From Basidiobolus meristosporus CBS 931.73 (lineage: Eukaryota; Basidiobolomycota; Basidiobolomycetes; Basidiobolales; Basidiobolaceae), in the NCBI GenBank assembly GCA_002104905.1, contig MCFE01000261.1, forward strand, positions 1 through 64,000: a DNA stretch of 64,000 nt, given 5' to 3'. Positions 24,159-36,205 of the stretch are shown here, in pieces. The translations under genes were made by a program, and so were the position numbers. Within the stretch, counting starts at the first letter, position 1. The number at the start of each line of letters is the position of its first letter. The notes beneath the pieces were generated by a model. It was not told the DNA's origin, ran no database searches, and saw only the letters and a program-made list of their open reading frames with translations.

Positions 24159-27100
24159 ATGATCATTGTTTTTATTCTTGATACATCTATTTCGATGTCA
24201 CGTCCATTGAATGGTAATCCAACCGAAGGCAATTATTTAGATTGTGCTAAAGCTGGTGTAGAGCATTTCTTTAAACTACGCAAAAGGACAGGTGGCGACA
24301 ACAACGAAAAATATATGTTGGCAACATACGATCCGGTTGACCCTATAAAGGTTTGAGACGGATCCTTCTCTCGATGCTTGCGAAATCTCTAATTCGAACT
24401 GTTATTTCAATCCCTCTTAACGTTTCGAAAATAGAGCAACTTCAAAGATTCGGCACAGATACTGTTAGACGAACTAAGGAATGTACAAGTTGATCCTTCC
24501 CATAAGTACAATGATGCCGAGGCCCTGAAAACGGTATTCGAATACTTGAACATATACAGAGTCTTTTGCGGCTTTGACGCCCCAGCACAGGTAATTAATT
24601 CGGACACTTCAACGCTCTTCCTTTTTACTCAAGCCTCTTTGTATGGTAAAGGGGAGATATCCAGGACTTTCGGAATCTGTCCTGCTTTTGTGGTTTACTG
24701 ACGGAGGCATAAATCGCCCATTCAATGCTCTGGACAAGGTCTATATTTCTACACCCATGTTGCTCGGTACAGTTCGTTATAACTGAATTATGCCATAACA
24801 GCTACAGGAACAGGGTCTAAATTCGATAGGATCGGAGTTATACTGCGAACCATATAGATGGGATCATAGAATGTATACATTTTTGATTACTTCCCAAACA
24901 TCATCCCAAACATCGGAAGTTGAGCAGAGTTGTCCATTGAGTGAGATCATGGGTGGTGCCACGTATCAAGTGCAGTTCACCCACCTTCTACAGTCTTATA
25001 TGGGCAGTATGATGGGTATTCCGCCACCCCCAAACACCATTCTACCATTGGCAATTCCTCCTCTTGCGCATATACACGGCGTGCTGGTGAACTTTGAGGA
25101 GCTATGCGGTATGAAGTCTCCGCAATGTTCTGGCTCCTTTTCCACACTTACCAAACCTTTCTTGAATCTAGTGGAGCCTTCCGAGGCACTGCCCCATCGC
25201 GCCGACCACAAGCTAATTTATGTCAACCCCAACAATCGGCACCCGGGTTTCTTTCCTATACCAGAATCGTCTTGGTTCGATGGCAAAACTCAGAATCTAG
25301 TAAGCCCTATCTTTAAGGAAGTCTTGCATGCCGATCAGTAGATTAAATGTTCGCTACCCAAGCCGGTCAGAGTTGCTCATCCGACCATTTACATTAAAAT
25401 GAAGGATGAGCGGTATACAATCCCGCCTGGTGTTCCATTTGACAAGTATGTCATTGAACATTCTGATTTTACCAAAGAGCTGCTCAAAAGGCCTAAGGGC
25501 GTCTGTTGGGAGGTATGTGAATACTAGAGTATGTCCGTGTCGGCTGATCATGGTACGAACGATTTTCTATTTTCCTCAGACGTATGTTCAAAACAGTTTC
25601 CGGGAAGAAGGATATGGCTTCCCGTTTGGCTTTTTGATGAGTAACTCTAACGGAACCAACGTCAACCTGTACATTCTCCCGTACAACTACAAAGTGTTAT
25701 TCACTTTACTAGGTAAGGATTTTAGATGGTACATAATCTCACGCTCTTTCGAGGTTAACCGCGTCTTCTTCGATGGTTCAAGAAAAATTACAGCAATTCA
25801 CGACTCGTGCGCCTAATCAACGCTGGATGAAAGACTTCACCAAGTTCCTGGATTACACACCAATCTATTACGGAGGGGTATGCACTTTCAGATGCAAAGT
25901 ATAGCGTTCTTAAAGCCCTATGCTTACCCATCTTCGTTCTCACCTCAGGGATTAAGGAATTACCTAAAAACAATTGGCCAACACACCTTGATACCTGGTG
26001 AGTTTGGTACCATCAGCACTGTTATTCAGAAGCAGCTCCACAGACTTAAGGCTGTTGTAAGTGTTGGGTATATGGCATGATCGTCCGTCTGAATTCCCCA
26101 TTAAACCGATGGATTTGTAGGGCAAGATTGAGTTCGACAAAATCCTGAGTCGAAAAGCCAAAACCAGTATAAATCGCGTAAGTGCCATAGTATGTGATTC
26201 ACACGGGGCCGAAGCTAACTTGCCCTTCTACTGTTGGTTTCTACTCTCAGCCTCCAGAGGTAATTACCAATATAGTTTTGCTTGTGTTATCTATGTGCTG
26301 AATTGCATTTTCGAATCCAAAGCTCCCACGTAATGCATTTGACGTTCCTCGACATGCATTGGCCGATACCCTAGCTGCACTGAAGCAGCAATTCTTCAAG
26401 GACGAAGAAGGTGTAGTCACTGAATTCTTGGATACTAACGACGATGAGTCGGTGAAGATCGATGTCCCTCTCGAGGCTCCCCTTAATAACAACTTGAAAC
26501 GTACTCTGGAGGAGAACAATCCCAGCGAATCCAACAAACGACAACGCCTTGACATCCAATCGAACAAATCCGGAGAAAACCCGAGTGCGCCATTGGCCGA
26601 ACACGACAACTCTCTAAATGATACTTCCACTTCGGCAGATACTCCGTCATCCATGGCGTCGTTATCCGAGAAGGATGAACCTACTTCGAGCACTAATCCC
26701 AAGGGCAAAGAAACAGAGTATAAATATCTCTCACCTAAGACTGCTGAAACTGGACAGTACCTAGAGGTAGGCAGTGGCACAGTAAGCTCGGCTATTTCCT
26801 CAAGACAGAGCACGCCAATTTCAAACATCTCCACCCCACCACCATCACAGCCAGCTTCAGTCAAGCCAAGTACATCATCGAAACCCATAGTAAAACCCAA
26901 ATCCTCCACACCTACTCCAGCTCCTCCTAGCAGTAGCGGAGCTAAGGCCACCAAAGTGAAGAAGGAAAGTGTAGCTGAAGTGAAAACATTTTTGATGAAG
27001 CAGATTCGCATGGATCCTAAACGATACGATGAGAATTTGGTGTTGAATAAGCTGGCATCCATCCAGAAGGCTGACTGGTTTACCAAGGATCAAAAGAAAT

Positions 27101-27198
27101 CCCTCATCAATACATTTTTAACAGTTGCCAAAGGACTTCGTCGTAAGATCGTAGTAGAGAAATTGGAGAAGATGAAACAGGAATTAAATATCAAATAA
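24159..27198 (+). CDS. Integrator complex subunit 6 (INTS6) homologue
   Basis: Exons 24159-24350, 24435-24590, 24652-24738, 24802-25299, 25342-25512, 25580-25712, 25783-25877, 25949-26056, 26121-26177, 26251-26259 and 26323-27198 give 793 residues. N-terminal von Willebrand A domain with MIDAS start IIVFILDTSISMS. Then WFTDGG, EPYRWDHRMYTF, VAHPTIYIKMKDERYTI, PFDKYVIEHSDF, LPYNYKVLFTLL, TPIYYGG, GKIEFDKIL and NAFDVPRHALADTL: each lines up, in order and with matching spacing, with what I recall of metazoan INTS6. The C-terminal block (about 26970-27190, AEVKTFLMKQIRMDPKRYD) resembles the conserved INTS6 C-terminal domain. A Ser/Pro/Thr-rich disordered linker lies between. Known: INTS6 belongs to the Integrator PP2A module that terminates RNA polymerase II transcripts. 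Intron four is only 42 nt. Confidence 0.9.
26251..26259 (+). other. 9-nt microexon of the INTS6 homologue
   Basis: CCTCCAGAG (Pro-Pro-Glu) lies between CTCTCAG and GTAATT. The flanking introns 26178-26250 (73 nt) and 26260-26322 (63 nt) are both phase 0. Skipping it would keep the frame, so it could be optional. Confidence 0.6.
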
Positions 27199-27842
27199 TA
27201 ATAAACGAGCCAGGTTACAAGGTGACATTTTATAAATCAGCAATGTGCTATTTCCATCGGCTTACTTATGGCCTACTTATGATACGCGTATTGAGAGTCG
27301 AGGTTGAGTGGCAGTTTGGCCTACAATAATAATACGATGAAGTATTTGGCACGGGTAAACGCAAGTCCGAAGCATCATATCACTGGCCCGTGTACAAACT
27401 AGCACTCGAACAATAGTAATACCAGCATGAATCAAATATATATTTTCTGCACTGATTTATGAATGAATCCTACCCATTTGTGAGTACTGATGCACTTCTT
27501 ATGCTGCCAAACACTAGGAATGGCCGCTGGGTTTACCAGGCGTAGTGTTCGTTGTGTACTAGGATTTCCTAACTCTCAGTCACAGTTTTCTTGCAACTTG
27601 TATTTACAAATCAATATGGTGTTCAAACTTTATATTAGTATTATAGATATTTGCGTCGTCATGCGATGTGCGTGGCACGGAAGCCTGAACCAAGATGGTC
27701 AGCCTCAAGTGATTTTTGATCTAATTCTGGGTGCTATTAGAGTGGAGCTGTTATTCAGAGCACATATTCATCTACCGAACACTGTCAACCAAGCAATGGG
27801 TAGGGCGGGGTTGGGTGAAGTTGCAACAACCCTATCAGAATT
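27199..27842. other. 3' intergenic between convergent INTS6 and lectin genes
   Basis: About 640 bp with no recognised gene. The plus-strand open frame 27490-27882 runs into the antisense of the lectin last exon and has no domain. Confidence 0.45.
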
Positions 27843-29780
27843 CTACATGTACTTCTTACCACCGTCGATTTTTTTCGAGTAAACAGTGTATCCAATAGCT
27901 AGAGCAAACTGTAAAGTGACAAATCCAATAATATATTTCCAGAAAGGTCTCTCCACCGGAGGAGGTGTGGAGCTACCGGGTTGGGTTTTCATATTTCTAG
28001 ACCCTTTCATACTGGCCTTGGACTAAAACTCTGGTTAGTATGGAGTCTGCAAACACACATATCATGACGCTATACCGAGAATGTTTCAAGCTTCGAGTCT
28101 AGTAGCTCCAAGGAATCGCGTAATGTTTTTAATTCTCCATCGGGGCCAGTGGTCTTAACGAATTCACTAAATTCCGCCGAGATAGCTGCAATGGATTTTT
28201 TCAAATTGCCAATATCTTTTGCCATTCTTGTAATTTTTTGGCTGCCAATGTGATGAATTTAGTCGCTAATCTCCAACCAAGTATCGCTTATTCATTACCT
28301 CAGATCAGTATCTACAGCTACTGGTGATCCTGCTTGACCCGTCCCGCTAGCGGTGCTCTCTTCCCTATCTTTAGTCAATCCCTGCACAGTCGCTTGGAGG
28401 TTATTCAACGACTCAATGATTTGAAACTGCACTTCTTGAAGTTCATCCAGCATTGGAGGCTATATGGGCATATGAGGTTAGAGCATGTTGGGCCCCACGA
28501 TTGTCAAATGAGCTTACCACTCCAGTATCAGGCATCTCTTGTTCTTTCAAGTCCTCCATCTTGGTCCGAATCTCCTTAATTTTCTACCACAGTAGTTGAA
28601 TATACTATTCAGATGGGCAGCCTGTAGTCCCCTTACCTTTTTATCCTTTTGCTTCAACTTGAATGCCCCTTCCTTTTTAACCTTTTCTTCTTCGTGGGGT
28701 CTCTTTGACAATACCTACCAACGATCAATTAACACGGAGTATACTTGGTAAAAAATCAGGTTCTCTACCTTACGGCCTGGTGGGTTCACTTCATATGTAT
28801 CGAATGAGAATACATCATGATCATCTTTGAATTCAAAGATGCGTTAGCCGACTATTTTGTACAGGAAAGCTCTATATACGAACCGGCCAGCTCGGAAGTG
28901 GACGCCGAAAGACCGAAGTAATAACCGGGTGGTAGCTCTACATCGGAAACCTCGAAGCATTTCGTATAGGCAGCACCTTTTTCGGTGGTATCGATGTATA
29001 ACTACATCCCGATAAGAGTCAGTCGAGGAGAGACAAAAAGAGATGGAGATACATACACTGATGCTGTTATCATAGTAAGAAAGTTTTGCGTGAACTGGGC
29101 TTTTGGAATTTCGGAAGTCTTTTAGGCATCCAGCAAACATCTTCGACTTCTTTTCTTCAATGTGACTGAGCTTCAGCTCCCCATCATTCAAAACACCCGA
29201 TATGTAGGGGGAGTATTTCTACGCATGGCACATGAATATCAATATGTGAGAACTTGGTGTAGGCCGAATTGACGATGGAAAGCCTACATTTGTTTTGGGA
29301 TCAAGCGTGTCAAAGAAAATCGCGAGGCCATCCCATTGATCTCGGTTGCCATAGATGGGCCCACTTTGGGCTCTATCCTTTGTATACCAAAAGGCTAGAC
29401 CATTGCCGCCAGTGTATCCCTTACCAGTGATTCCAAACGAGAACCTGACTTGCCATTCTTTGTAAGGGTTGGGTTCTTCGGTCCAGATAGAGCCCTTGAG
29501 TCCCGGAACGCTTGGGGCCAGCCGAACAGCACTGGAACTGGCAATGGCATCTACAGAGGCAGGGATCAGTATTCAACTAGGCGACATGTATTGGATGGAT
29601 TTTACTGTCGTGGAAAGTAAAGGACGGAATGCTATCTCCAATAAGATATGGTTTTTTGAAACTCAGCTTGTAATCATGCCGAGTCAACGCAATGCTGTCA
29701 TCAGTCAATGCCAGCTCTCCAAAGGCCTGATGGAAAATAAAAAGCTCAAGGATATAGGGAGCAAACGCCTCAATCTTCAT
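27843..29780 (-). CDS. L-type lectin cargo receptor, ERGIC-53/Emp47 type
   Basis: Minus-strand exons 29606-29780, 29288-29550, 29057-29218, 28884-29001, 28769-28824, 28637-28714, 28518-28583, 28299-28459, 28076-28241 and 27843-28022 give 474 residues. Lectin domain: YKLSFKKPYL, GLKGSIWTEEPNPYKEWQV, GLAFWYTKD, QWDGLAIFFDTLDPKTN, DFRNSKSPVHAKLSYYDNSI, GYYFGLSASTSELADDHDVF. Two coiled-coil stretches, a C-terminal membrane helix (WKYIIGFVTLQFALAIGYTV) and the tail KKYM, a KKxx COPI retrieval signal. Known: these receptors bind high-mannose glycoproteins and cycle between ER and Golgi. The signal peptide is weak (MKIEAFAPYILELFIFHQAF), so an extra 5' exon is possible. Confidence 0.92.
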
Positions 29781-31047
29781 GATGTCGGATTTGTTGTAGC
29801 TTGACTATACTTGAGGGGACTGAAAGCAAAGCGGATATAGGAGCAGGGCGATCCACAAGACCTTGAGGTTTATAAGAGTATAGCAGGATAGCACAAGGTC
29901 GACGTAAGTATCAATAAATAGAAGGAGCAAAAGGGGTGAGAGTGATGAGCAGCTCTTTAGCGCAACCTGATCTCCTTTAGAAACACCCCTTAAAATCAAA
30001 ATTCGTCTCGTCTGAATCCAGTGGATTTGATGCTGAAAAACCAGTTTTCATTCTTGCTCTCGAGTTTCGGGATATCATTGGAGAAGTGTAGATACATTCC
30101 CTCAACTCTGGGACACTCGCAGTGTGACCCTTCAGATATGATCGGAACCGGCGCACTCTAGCTCAATCAGAGCACATATATTGACACATCAATAAGCCCA
30201 GTGCTTCGTGCTGTCCACATATAACAGGATGTATCGTGTGCTCCAAGTTATTATTGAATACAAACAAAGTTCCATTTCATAGGCTGCTCTTGAGAATAGA
30301 CCCAAGCTTCAACCCTGAATGATAATCCAGCCAAAATCAACTGAAAGAATGTCTATCTTTCATAACACTAATCAAGAGTGGATTGGATAGGTGGACTTTC
30401 CTAAAAGAGGCAATTCTAATTAACGATGAATCTGAAAGACCCAGCTGGGCACTGTTGGTATACACTGGCCACATTTTGTCAGAGAAAGCTACACTCTATT
30501 GCCGAACTGGTCTACTCCAACATCGCACTTTCCGCATGTGTTGTATCCATTTCTGGGACAGACTCTTGTCGAAATGCTCTTGCGGAAGCGACCATTTCCT
30601 ACCCGAAACGGATCGACTCCCTACGGCTTAGCTGCCTATCGAGTCTAATATATTCATCTCGATCAAGCACAACATCAAACTGATGTGAGTCAGTGGAGGC
30701 TAGGAATATTGGCTTTGATGATCTTGACATGCGTTCACCTGCTGCATACCTCAGAACAAGCTATTTCATGAAGTTGATTATATCGATGCAGAAGTGTTGG
30801 GATCCGAAATCACAACCCTAACCAAATATACAGACATCTATCCCAACTTGTTTAGCCTTTATTTACTCAATTAGACCATAGAGAAATGCTGATTTATTTG
30901 TTGATTCTAGTTCACGGTGTTTACGCTGGCGTCAGAACGAAAATAAACCTGCTTCGGGCCAACTTTACTGTGCTCACTCTTATACAAGCCCTCACCATAT
31001 CATATCTGCAAAGCGCCCACTCGTATTGGCAAATATTTACCAGAACC
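29781..31047. promoter_or_regulatory. Divergent promoter region of lectin and APC10 genes
   Basis: About 1.27 kb between divergent genes. Short open frames on both strands have no recognisable content. A minus-strand frame at 29805-29999 ends with a hydrophobic run (VLWIALLLYPLCF) and could hold an alternative signal-peptide exon of the lectin gene; this is weak. Confidence 0.35.
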
Positions 31048-31825
31048 ATGAGCGATAATCGAGAAGTCGGAAACTTGGCATTTTGGAGTGTTTCTAGCGA
31101 GAAGATGGGCTACGGTGTGGATAAGCTAATAGATGATAATGTCGAAACATTTTGGCAGTGAGTATGGAATTTGAGCAGGGCCTGCGCCTATATGGTTTAT
31201 TTTGTGTTATTGTTATTCTACCATGGAGTAGTGCACGAGGATTAAGCTTCAGAATGTTACTAGGTCGGACGGTGGCCATCCCCACTTTATCAACATTCAG
31301 TTCACAAAGGAAATGACCTTGAGTGTAAGTAGCAACGCTTGCCGAGAATTCGAACCTTCAGCTGAACCGGAATTGCCAGCAAATATCCATTTATCTAGAC
31401 TACAAACAAGACGAAAGCTACACCCCTCTTAGAATGGCCTTCAATGCTGGTACGGGGACCCATGATCTACAGGTATGGAACAACATCTCGAACTGGCTCT
31501 AAATTGATGTTTACGTGTCAACGCAGCAAGTGCAAGCCATCGAGATTGGCGAAGTGGTTGGGTGGGTGAACTGCCCGTTGGTATCCTCAGATAAAATATC
31601 TCCCTTTCGCGCACGCTACTTTCAAGTAGTCATCTATGAAAATCATCAAAATGGCAAAGACACCCACATAAGACAAATCAAGCTATACTCGCCAATCAAG
31701 TAAGTGACAGCACCCGCGATTCTCTCCAGCAAAGACTAACGACCACCTACAGACCACCTATTGAGGAGCCCGATTCTTTGGAATATGATACCGTCGACTT
31801 TCTGATGCATTCGATGATTAGATGA
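31048..31825 (+). CDS. apc10: Anaphase-promoting complex subunit APC10/Doc1
   Basis: Exons 31048-31157, 31264-31324, 31380-31472, 31527-31699 and 31753-31825 give 169 residues. DOC domain: REVGNLAFWSVSSEKMGYGV, LIDDNVETFWQ, SDGGHPHFINIQF, IYLDYKQDESYTP, GWVNCPLV, ENHQNGKDTHIRQIKLYSP. It ends MIR: the last two residues, Ile-Arg, are the IR tail that docks on TPR subunits of the APC/C. Known: APC10 forms the D-box degron receptor together with Cdh1/Cdc20. An upstream in-frame extension exists (from about 30886), but the ATG at 31048 matches the usual N-terminus. The first intron (106 nt) is the longest in the window. Confidence 0.96.
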
Positions 31826-32146
31826 TGCTACGAAACGGCACTGATTGTATGCATCGACCACAGCAATATGCAAGGTGGGCCAGATTTGAGTAAATCATGA
31901 ATTTGCTGGACGCAGAATAAACCATAGATTTCGTATTTTCGGAGTGGCTATAGTACCAAATATTATATTCATATAAAATATCTAGAAGATTTAGATTTTG
32001 TGGAGAGACAAGGAAAGTATTTGTAAGGTATCGGTGAAGAAGAGGGAGCAGGATAAAATCCTTTACACAAAACCGGATATATCGGCTGGCTTTCACGGGT
32101 GAGTTGACCAAAGGTCCTGAACAAGGGGCTGCTGTGAACATCAGCC

Positions 32147-33727
32147 CTAGTAGTGTGGTGGTGCATCATACGCGACTACTTGGACATTTTTCGATGGAGG
32201 TGCGGGGCAGCAGGTGGATTGATCGCAGGTTGGAGAGCAGCGAAGCAAGCAGTCCTCCTAGAGTGTAAATGGATAATTAGCAACCACACTACTTTCGCGG
32301 CAGACTGCCCGATGGCCAGAGATAGAGTGCGAGAATTAAGATACGTACATTGTAGTCCTGTAGCCCGGTGTCTTGGCACTTCGTAGACTCAGGGAACTCC
32401 GGCTGAATGGTGACGGAGTGGATTCCGTAAGTGTGCAACAAATCTTTGATGCTTTTGGCAACCTTCATATATATACTGTGATCTGCGATATGGATATGAA
32501 CGGAAGCGATGGTTTTGACATCAGAGAGTTGCCATACGTGGAGCTCATGGACTGAGATCACCCCGGAAAGCTGGAGGAAGGTAGGTTTGAGTAGTAGCCC
32601 CTTTGTTCATGGTATTCGAAAATGCACCTACATCTTGAATCTGTCCTTGGATAAGATCCACTGGGATAGTACTGGGTACACCTTGCAGAAGGATGAAACA
32701 GGTGCTCTTGACTAGGTCATGGATCTCAGTATGATGGTGATACAAACAGAAGTATAGATTTTCTCACCAAGCGGCAGTGAAAAGGCTAGGATCAACCCGG
32801 TGATAACAAGACTAATGATAGGATCCAACAAAAACCTTTGAGGGAACTCGCACTTCCAAATGACTAGTGAGCTTACAATCACAGCAATGCTTCCAAGTGC
32901 ATCCCCCAATACATGGAGAAATACCCCATGCATATTGAGATGTCCGCCGTCCTTTTTCTTCTCCTCATGCTTGTGCTCTGTTTGGATTAGTGGTATTGGG
33001 TCGGTAGAGTCAAGCAACGATATATCCTCGTCTACTTGACACTGGTGCTCAGCATCAGCACGGATACGACGAACTTCATCGGCAGTTTGAATAATCGATG
33101 CAGGAGCATGGAGAGGCTTAGTATGTGCATGATCGTGGCTGTGGCTATGACCGTGCTCTACAGGGAAAGAAATGTCAAAGTCGTCTCTTTGAAAATCCAC
33201 TCAAGACTCTCAAACTGACCGTGGAACAAAAACAGGCCAATGAGGTTCACCAAAAGTCCCAATCCACCCACAATGAGAATAAGGACGGGATTTTCGATTT
33301 CTATACAAGTTCACGTTATTGCCCAGATTAGAGAACCGTGTCAAATGCAAATACCTTGAGGTTGGAAGAATCTCTGAATGGCCTCCACAAAGATGGAGAA
33401 GCATAGCGCAATCAAAAAAACCCCATTTAACAAGGCCCCCAATATCTCTGCACGTTGCCAGCCATACGTATACTGCGAAGAATGGCCCCTCTTGCTAAGC
33501 TAAGATAGAGCAGAAGTCAATATATGTCTATGGTTATCAGTAGAGGAACAGCCTAATAGCACCTTTATGGCATATAAGGCAACACACAAACTCAACAGAT
33601 CACTTAACATGTGAAACGAATCAGCAACTAAGGCGATAGAGCCTACGACATAGCCTACAATTATCTCCACGAAGAAGAATGTGGTCGTGAGCAATATTAA
33701 TATTGTGATACGAGTAGTCCTCTCCAT
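32147..33727 (-). CDS. Zinc transporter, cation diffusion facilitator family (Zrc1/Cot1 type)
   Basis: Minus-strand exons 33563-33727, 33355-33499, 33220-33300, 32768-33157, 32632-32711, 32349-32570 and 32147-32257 give 397 residues. Six membrane helices; TM2 has VADSFHMLSD and TM5 has HVLGDALGS, the two HxxxD zinc sites. YTYGWQRAEILGALLNGVFL is a CDF hallmark. A His-rich loop (HEHGHSHSHDHAH) follows TM4 and is longer toward TM5. The C-terminal cytosolic domain has HELHVWQL and SVTIQPEF; the last exon adds EDCLLRC-x-C-CC, a cysteine cluster typical of fungal Zrc1/Cot1 tails. Known: moves zinc from cytosol into vacuole or ER in exchange for protons. Convergent with APC10. Confidence 0.94.
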
Positions 33728-34591
33728 GATACAGTACAAGTAAGCACAAATGGTTAGGAGACAAAGGAGAGTGTAGAGTCGTTTATGATTTTATTTATCC
33801 AAGAGAAATGTACCTATTCATGGATTTATCCAACAACTCAATGGTCAGTAACCAGTCTGCTTAGCCGCCAAATAAACTAGTCGCAGCTTTGATTAGAGAA
33901 TACATTATCATAGATCATCAAGGATATTAATTTAAGCCCAGCTAGAGTGGATGGCTATTGAAGCTAGCATCCATCTGATAAGCACTCGCCGACGTTGCCT
34001 AATATGATATGATCTTGGCTAGGGTGGCTATTTGAGAAGAGCCAATCCACAGGCCGGGCGTACTGGAATTGAGCCGACCATCGCACTTCCATTAGCCCAT
34101 TTGATTAAGACAAAAATGGGAAGGATTGGCTATTTATTAGGTTGTAGCGTGCTTCCCATACACCACTTAGTCATGTATTTGATGGTGAATTTGGAAAGAC
34201 CCCAATTGCTTGGGAAAGCGCAGAGATCCACATCTCGATTTGGGGCTGTCTTCAGTCAGAAATTCTTGAATTCAACCCAAAGTTGGTGATTTGGCCTGAA
34301 TTTCGTAGTGTTGAGACTTGTGGTTGAAAAATGAGGGGCATGTGCCTAGGAATCGGTCCGGCCTTTTCGGTAATTGTAGCTGATTGGTTAGTCAGATTGT
34401 TCACCAGTGAGGCGACTTTTGATGGGCCCTTAGCCGAACCATCGCTGGCACAGTCGAAACATGGTAAACACGATACGCTAGACTGATTCCAAGGCTCTGA
34501 ATTGTTCACTTCCCATTACTTTCTGTGTGAAGTGAGAATCTGTTTACCTCGTACATAGATTGTCCCATCACTGGCTCAGTACACAGCTACA

Positions 34592-34906
34592 CTAATAGAC
34601 TGCTGACAAGACAATGCTTACTACAGCGTCTATCACGATTGCGTAGCAATGCATACAGGTGCCGTTGTCCCTAGAATTGGTGGAGAAGCAACCTGCATGA
34701 GCAGGAACATTTTCAGAGATTAGCGACAACTGACCGGAATATATGGGAGGAGCCATGTGAATGTATGTAGCAAAGCAGGGATACCCCGGCAGAGCCACTA
34801 CTGGTTCTGACATTCTAGACCATGTACCTTCCAAGCAGCTAGCGGAATTGGTGGCGTAGAGCTTAAATATGCAATATTCACACAGAACTGCTAGCCGTAG
34901 GTCCAG
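34592..34906 (-). CDS. Possible cysteine-rich protein exon, unassigned
   Basis: A minus-strand open frame of 105 codons begins after a TTAG that could be an acceptor and ends at TAG (34592). It carries CEYCIFKLY near the start, later GYPCFATYIH, then AHAGCFST and GTCMHCYAIV, seven cysteines in about 80 residues. Such density suggests a disulfide-rich secreted domain, but no start exon or signal peptide was found. It could be chance. Confidence 0.2.
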   Translation of the reverse strand: MDLRLAVLCEYCIFKLYATNSASCLEGTWSRMSEPVVALPGYPCFATYIHMAPPIYSGQLSLISENVPAHAGCFSTNSRDNGTCMHCYAIVIDAVVSIVLSAVY

Positions 34907-35863
34907 CTAAGCTCTTGGATAAATCGAAGAATGGCCCCAACCTCATTAGCCAAGTCGCCCAAAAAGATATATAAATGGCAACTGGGTGACATGAGGTCCA
35001 TATCGGTCTCAACTCGAGAGAAATTACCGTGCCACCTATAGGATAATAGAATTTTCTTTTGCTAGCGTGGGCTCAGATTATCAGCTGTCAACACGACCGT
35101 TTTTCAAGGATTTTGTCCAGCATAGCATCCGGCATATTTGTCGTATCACTGCTGGGGCTAATATTGATTGTTTATATTTATTAATCAAGTGGTTTACTCC
35201 ACTTAAAGCTAATGGCTGCAAGTGGGAATTCGGAAACCAGAGGGCCAATCTGCACATGTCAAATTTAGTCTTGATACTAATTATATACACCGATGGGTGA
35301 ATCAAGTCCATGGAAGCCACAGCCACTATTGTGAATGATCAAAAGAGTAATTGAAACAGGCGTGATACGAAGATATTTGTGCTCAAGGAGATTTCAATTT
35401 TGTTGGCTGATGAACAAAAACCCTTTATTTGTCAAGAAGCTCATCATGCTAAATTCTGTATATCTGTGTAGTACTCTTGATGAGGGCTGTAATTATATTA
35501 AGGCCATGTGTGGAGCGATTTTGTGTATGATGCCGACTTCAAAATAGGTTACTGCAGCAATGTAGAACTGCACTGTTTGTATCACCAAGGTTTCGACGGG
35601 CTGTAGAGATTATCACCATCAGAGTTGCTTCATGGAGGTTGAGGTGCCAAGGTTATCTAGTGGAAAAGGGTTGGAAGAAATGAACGATTCGAGTCAGACT
35701 ATTGTGCAACGGGTTTGGATGTTTCAAGCAGAGGTGCGAGGAATAGATTATGATACTCGGTTTGTATGCATGCAAGGAGACAGTCCAAATCTTTGTTTAT
35801 TTGGAAAATTCGTACTACCAACATCTCATATGCTGTATGAACTAGGCCTGGAAGCCGCTGATG

Positions 35864-36205
35864 TCAGATACGAGGCCAATGGGGGAAGTCAGTGTCCAGG
35901 TGGGAGTTGTTGTTGTACCTTGTAATACCACTCTGCACGCCGTGATTAGCTGTGAAAACACGCCAGTCATCTCTCGGGACACATTTTTTGACCCATTACA
36001 ACCGTCATAATCTACTGTCGATGGAAGTGATATTGAATCCGTAACCTCGGGTTTCGTGTTCCTCCAGCCAACCCGGATTACTCCAGCTATCAACCAACTC
36101 TTCAAAGGCATCATATCCGCCAAAAGTGTTACAGAGGAAGTGACCCAGTAGGAGGTACAGTATCGCCACTTTCAATGGACCCCATCGTAGACTCTTGGGA
36201 TGCAT
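35864..36205 (-). CDS. Putative small secreted protein, unassigned
   Basis: Minus-strand exons 36016-36205 and 35864-35949, with a 66-nt intron (GTAGAT ... TTTTCACAG), give 91 residues. It starts MHPKSLRWGPLKVAILYLLL and goes on GHFLCNTFG, a good signal peptide with n, h and c regions. A mature domain follows with FEELVDSWSNPGWLEEHE, GYGFNITSIDTNHGVQSG and YNNNSHLDTDFPHWPR, containing two N-glycosylation sites (NIT, NNS). No family recognised. The intron is inferred: without it the protein stops at 65 residues. Confidence 0.38.

Noticed and set aside
25871-25948. Apparent frameshift in INTS6 after TPIYYGG
   Set aside because: A 71-nt intron (25878-25948) with a strong CTCACCTCAG acceptor restores the frame and the expected spacing, so no frameshift or assembly error is needed.
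26247-27086. 279-codon minus-strand open frame
   Set aside because: It is the antisense of the INTS6 last exon, whose plus-strand frame has clear INTS6 motifs. The minus frame is low-complexity Leu/Ser/Gly with no domain.
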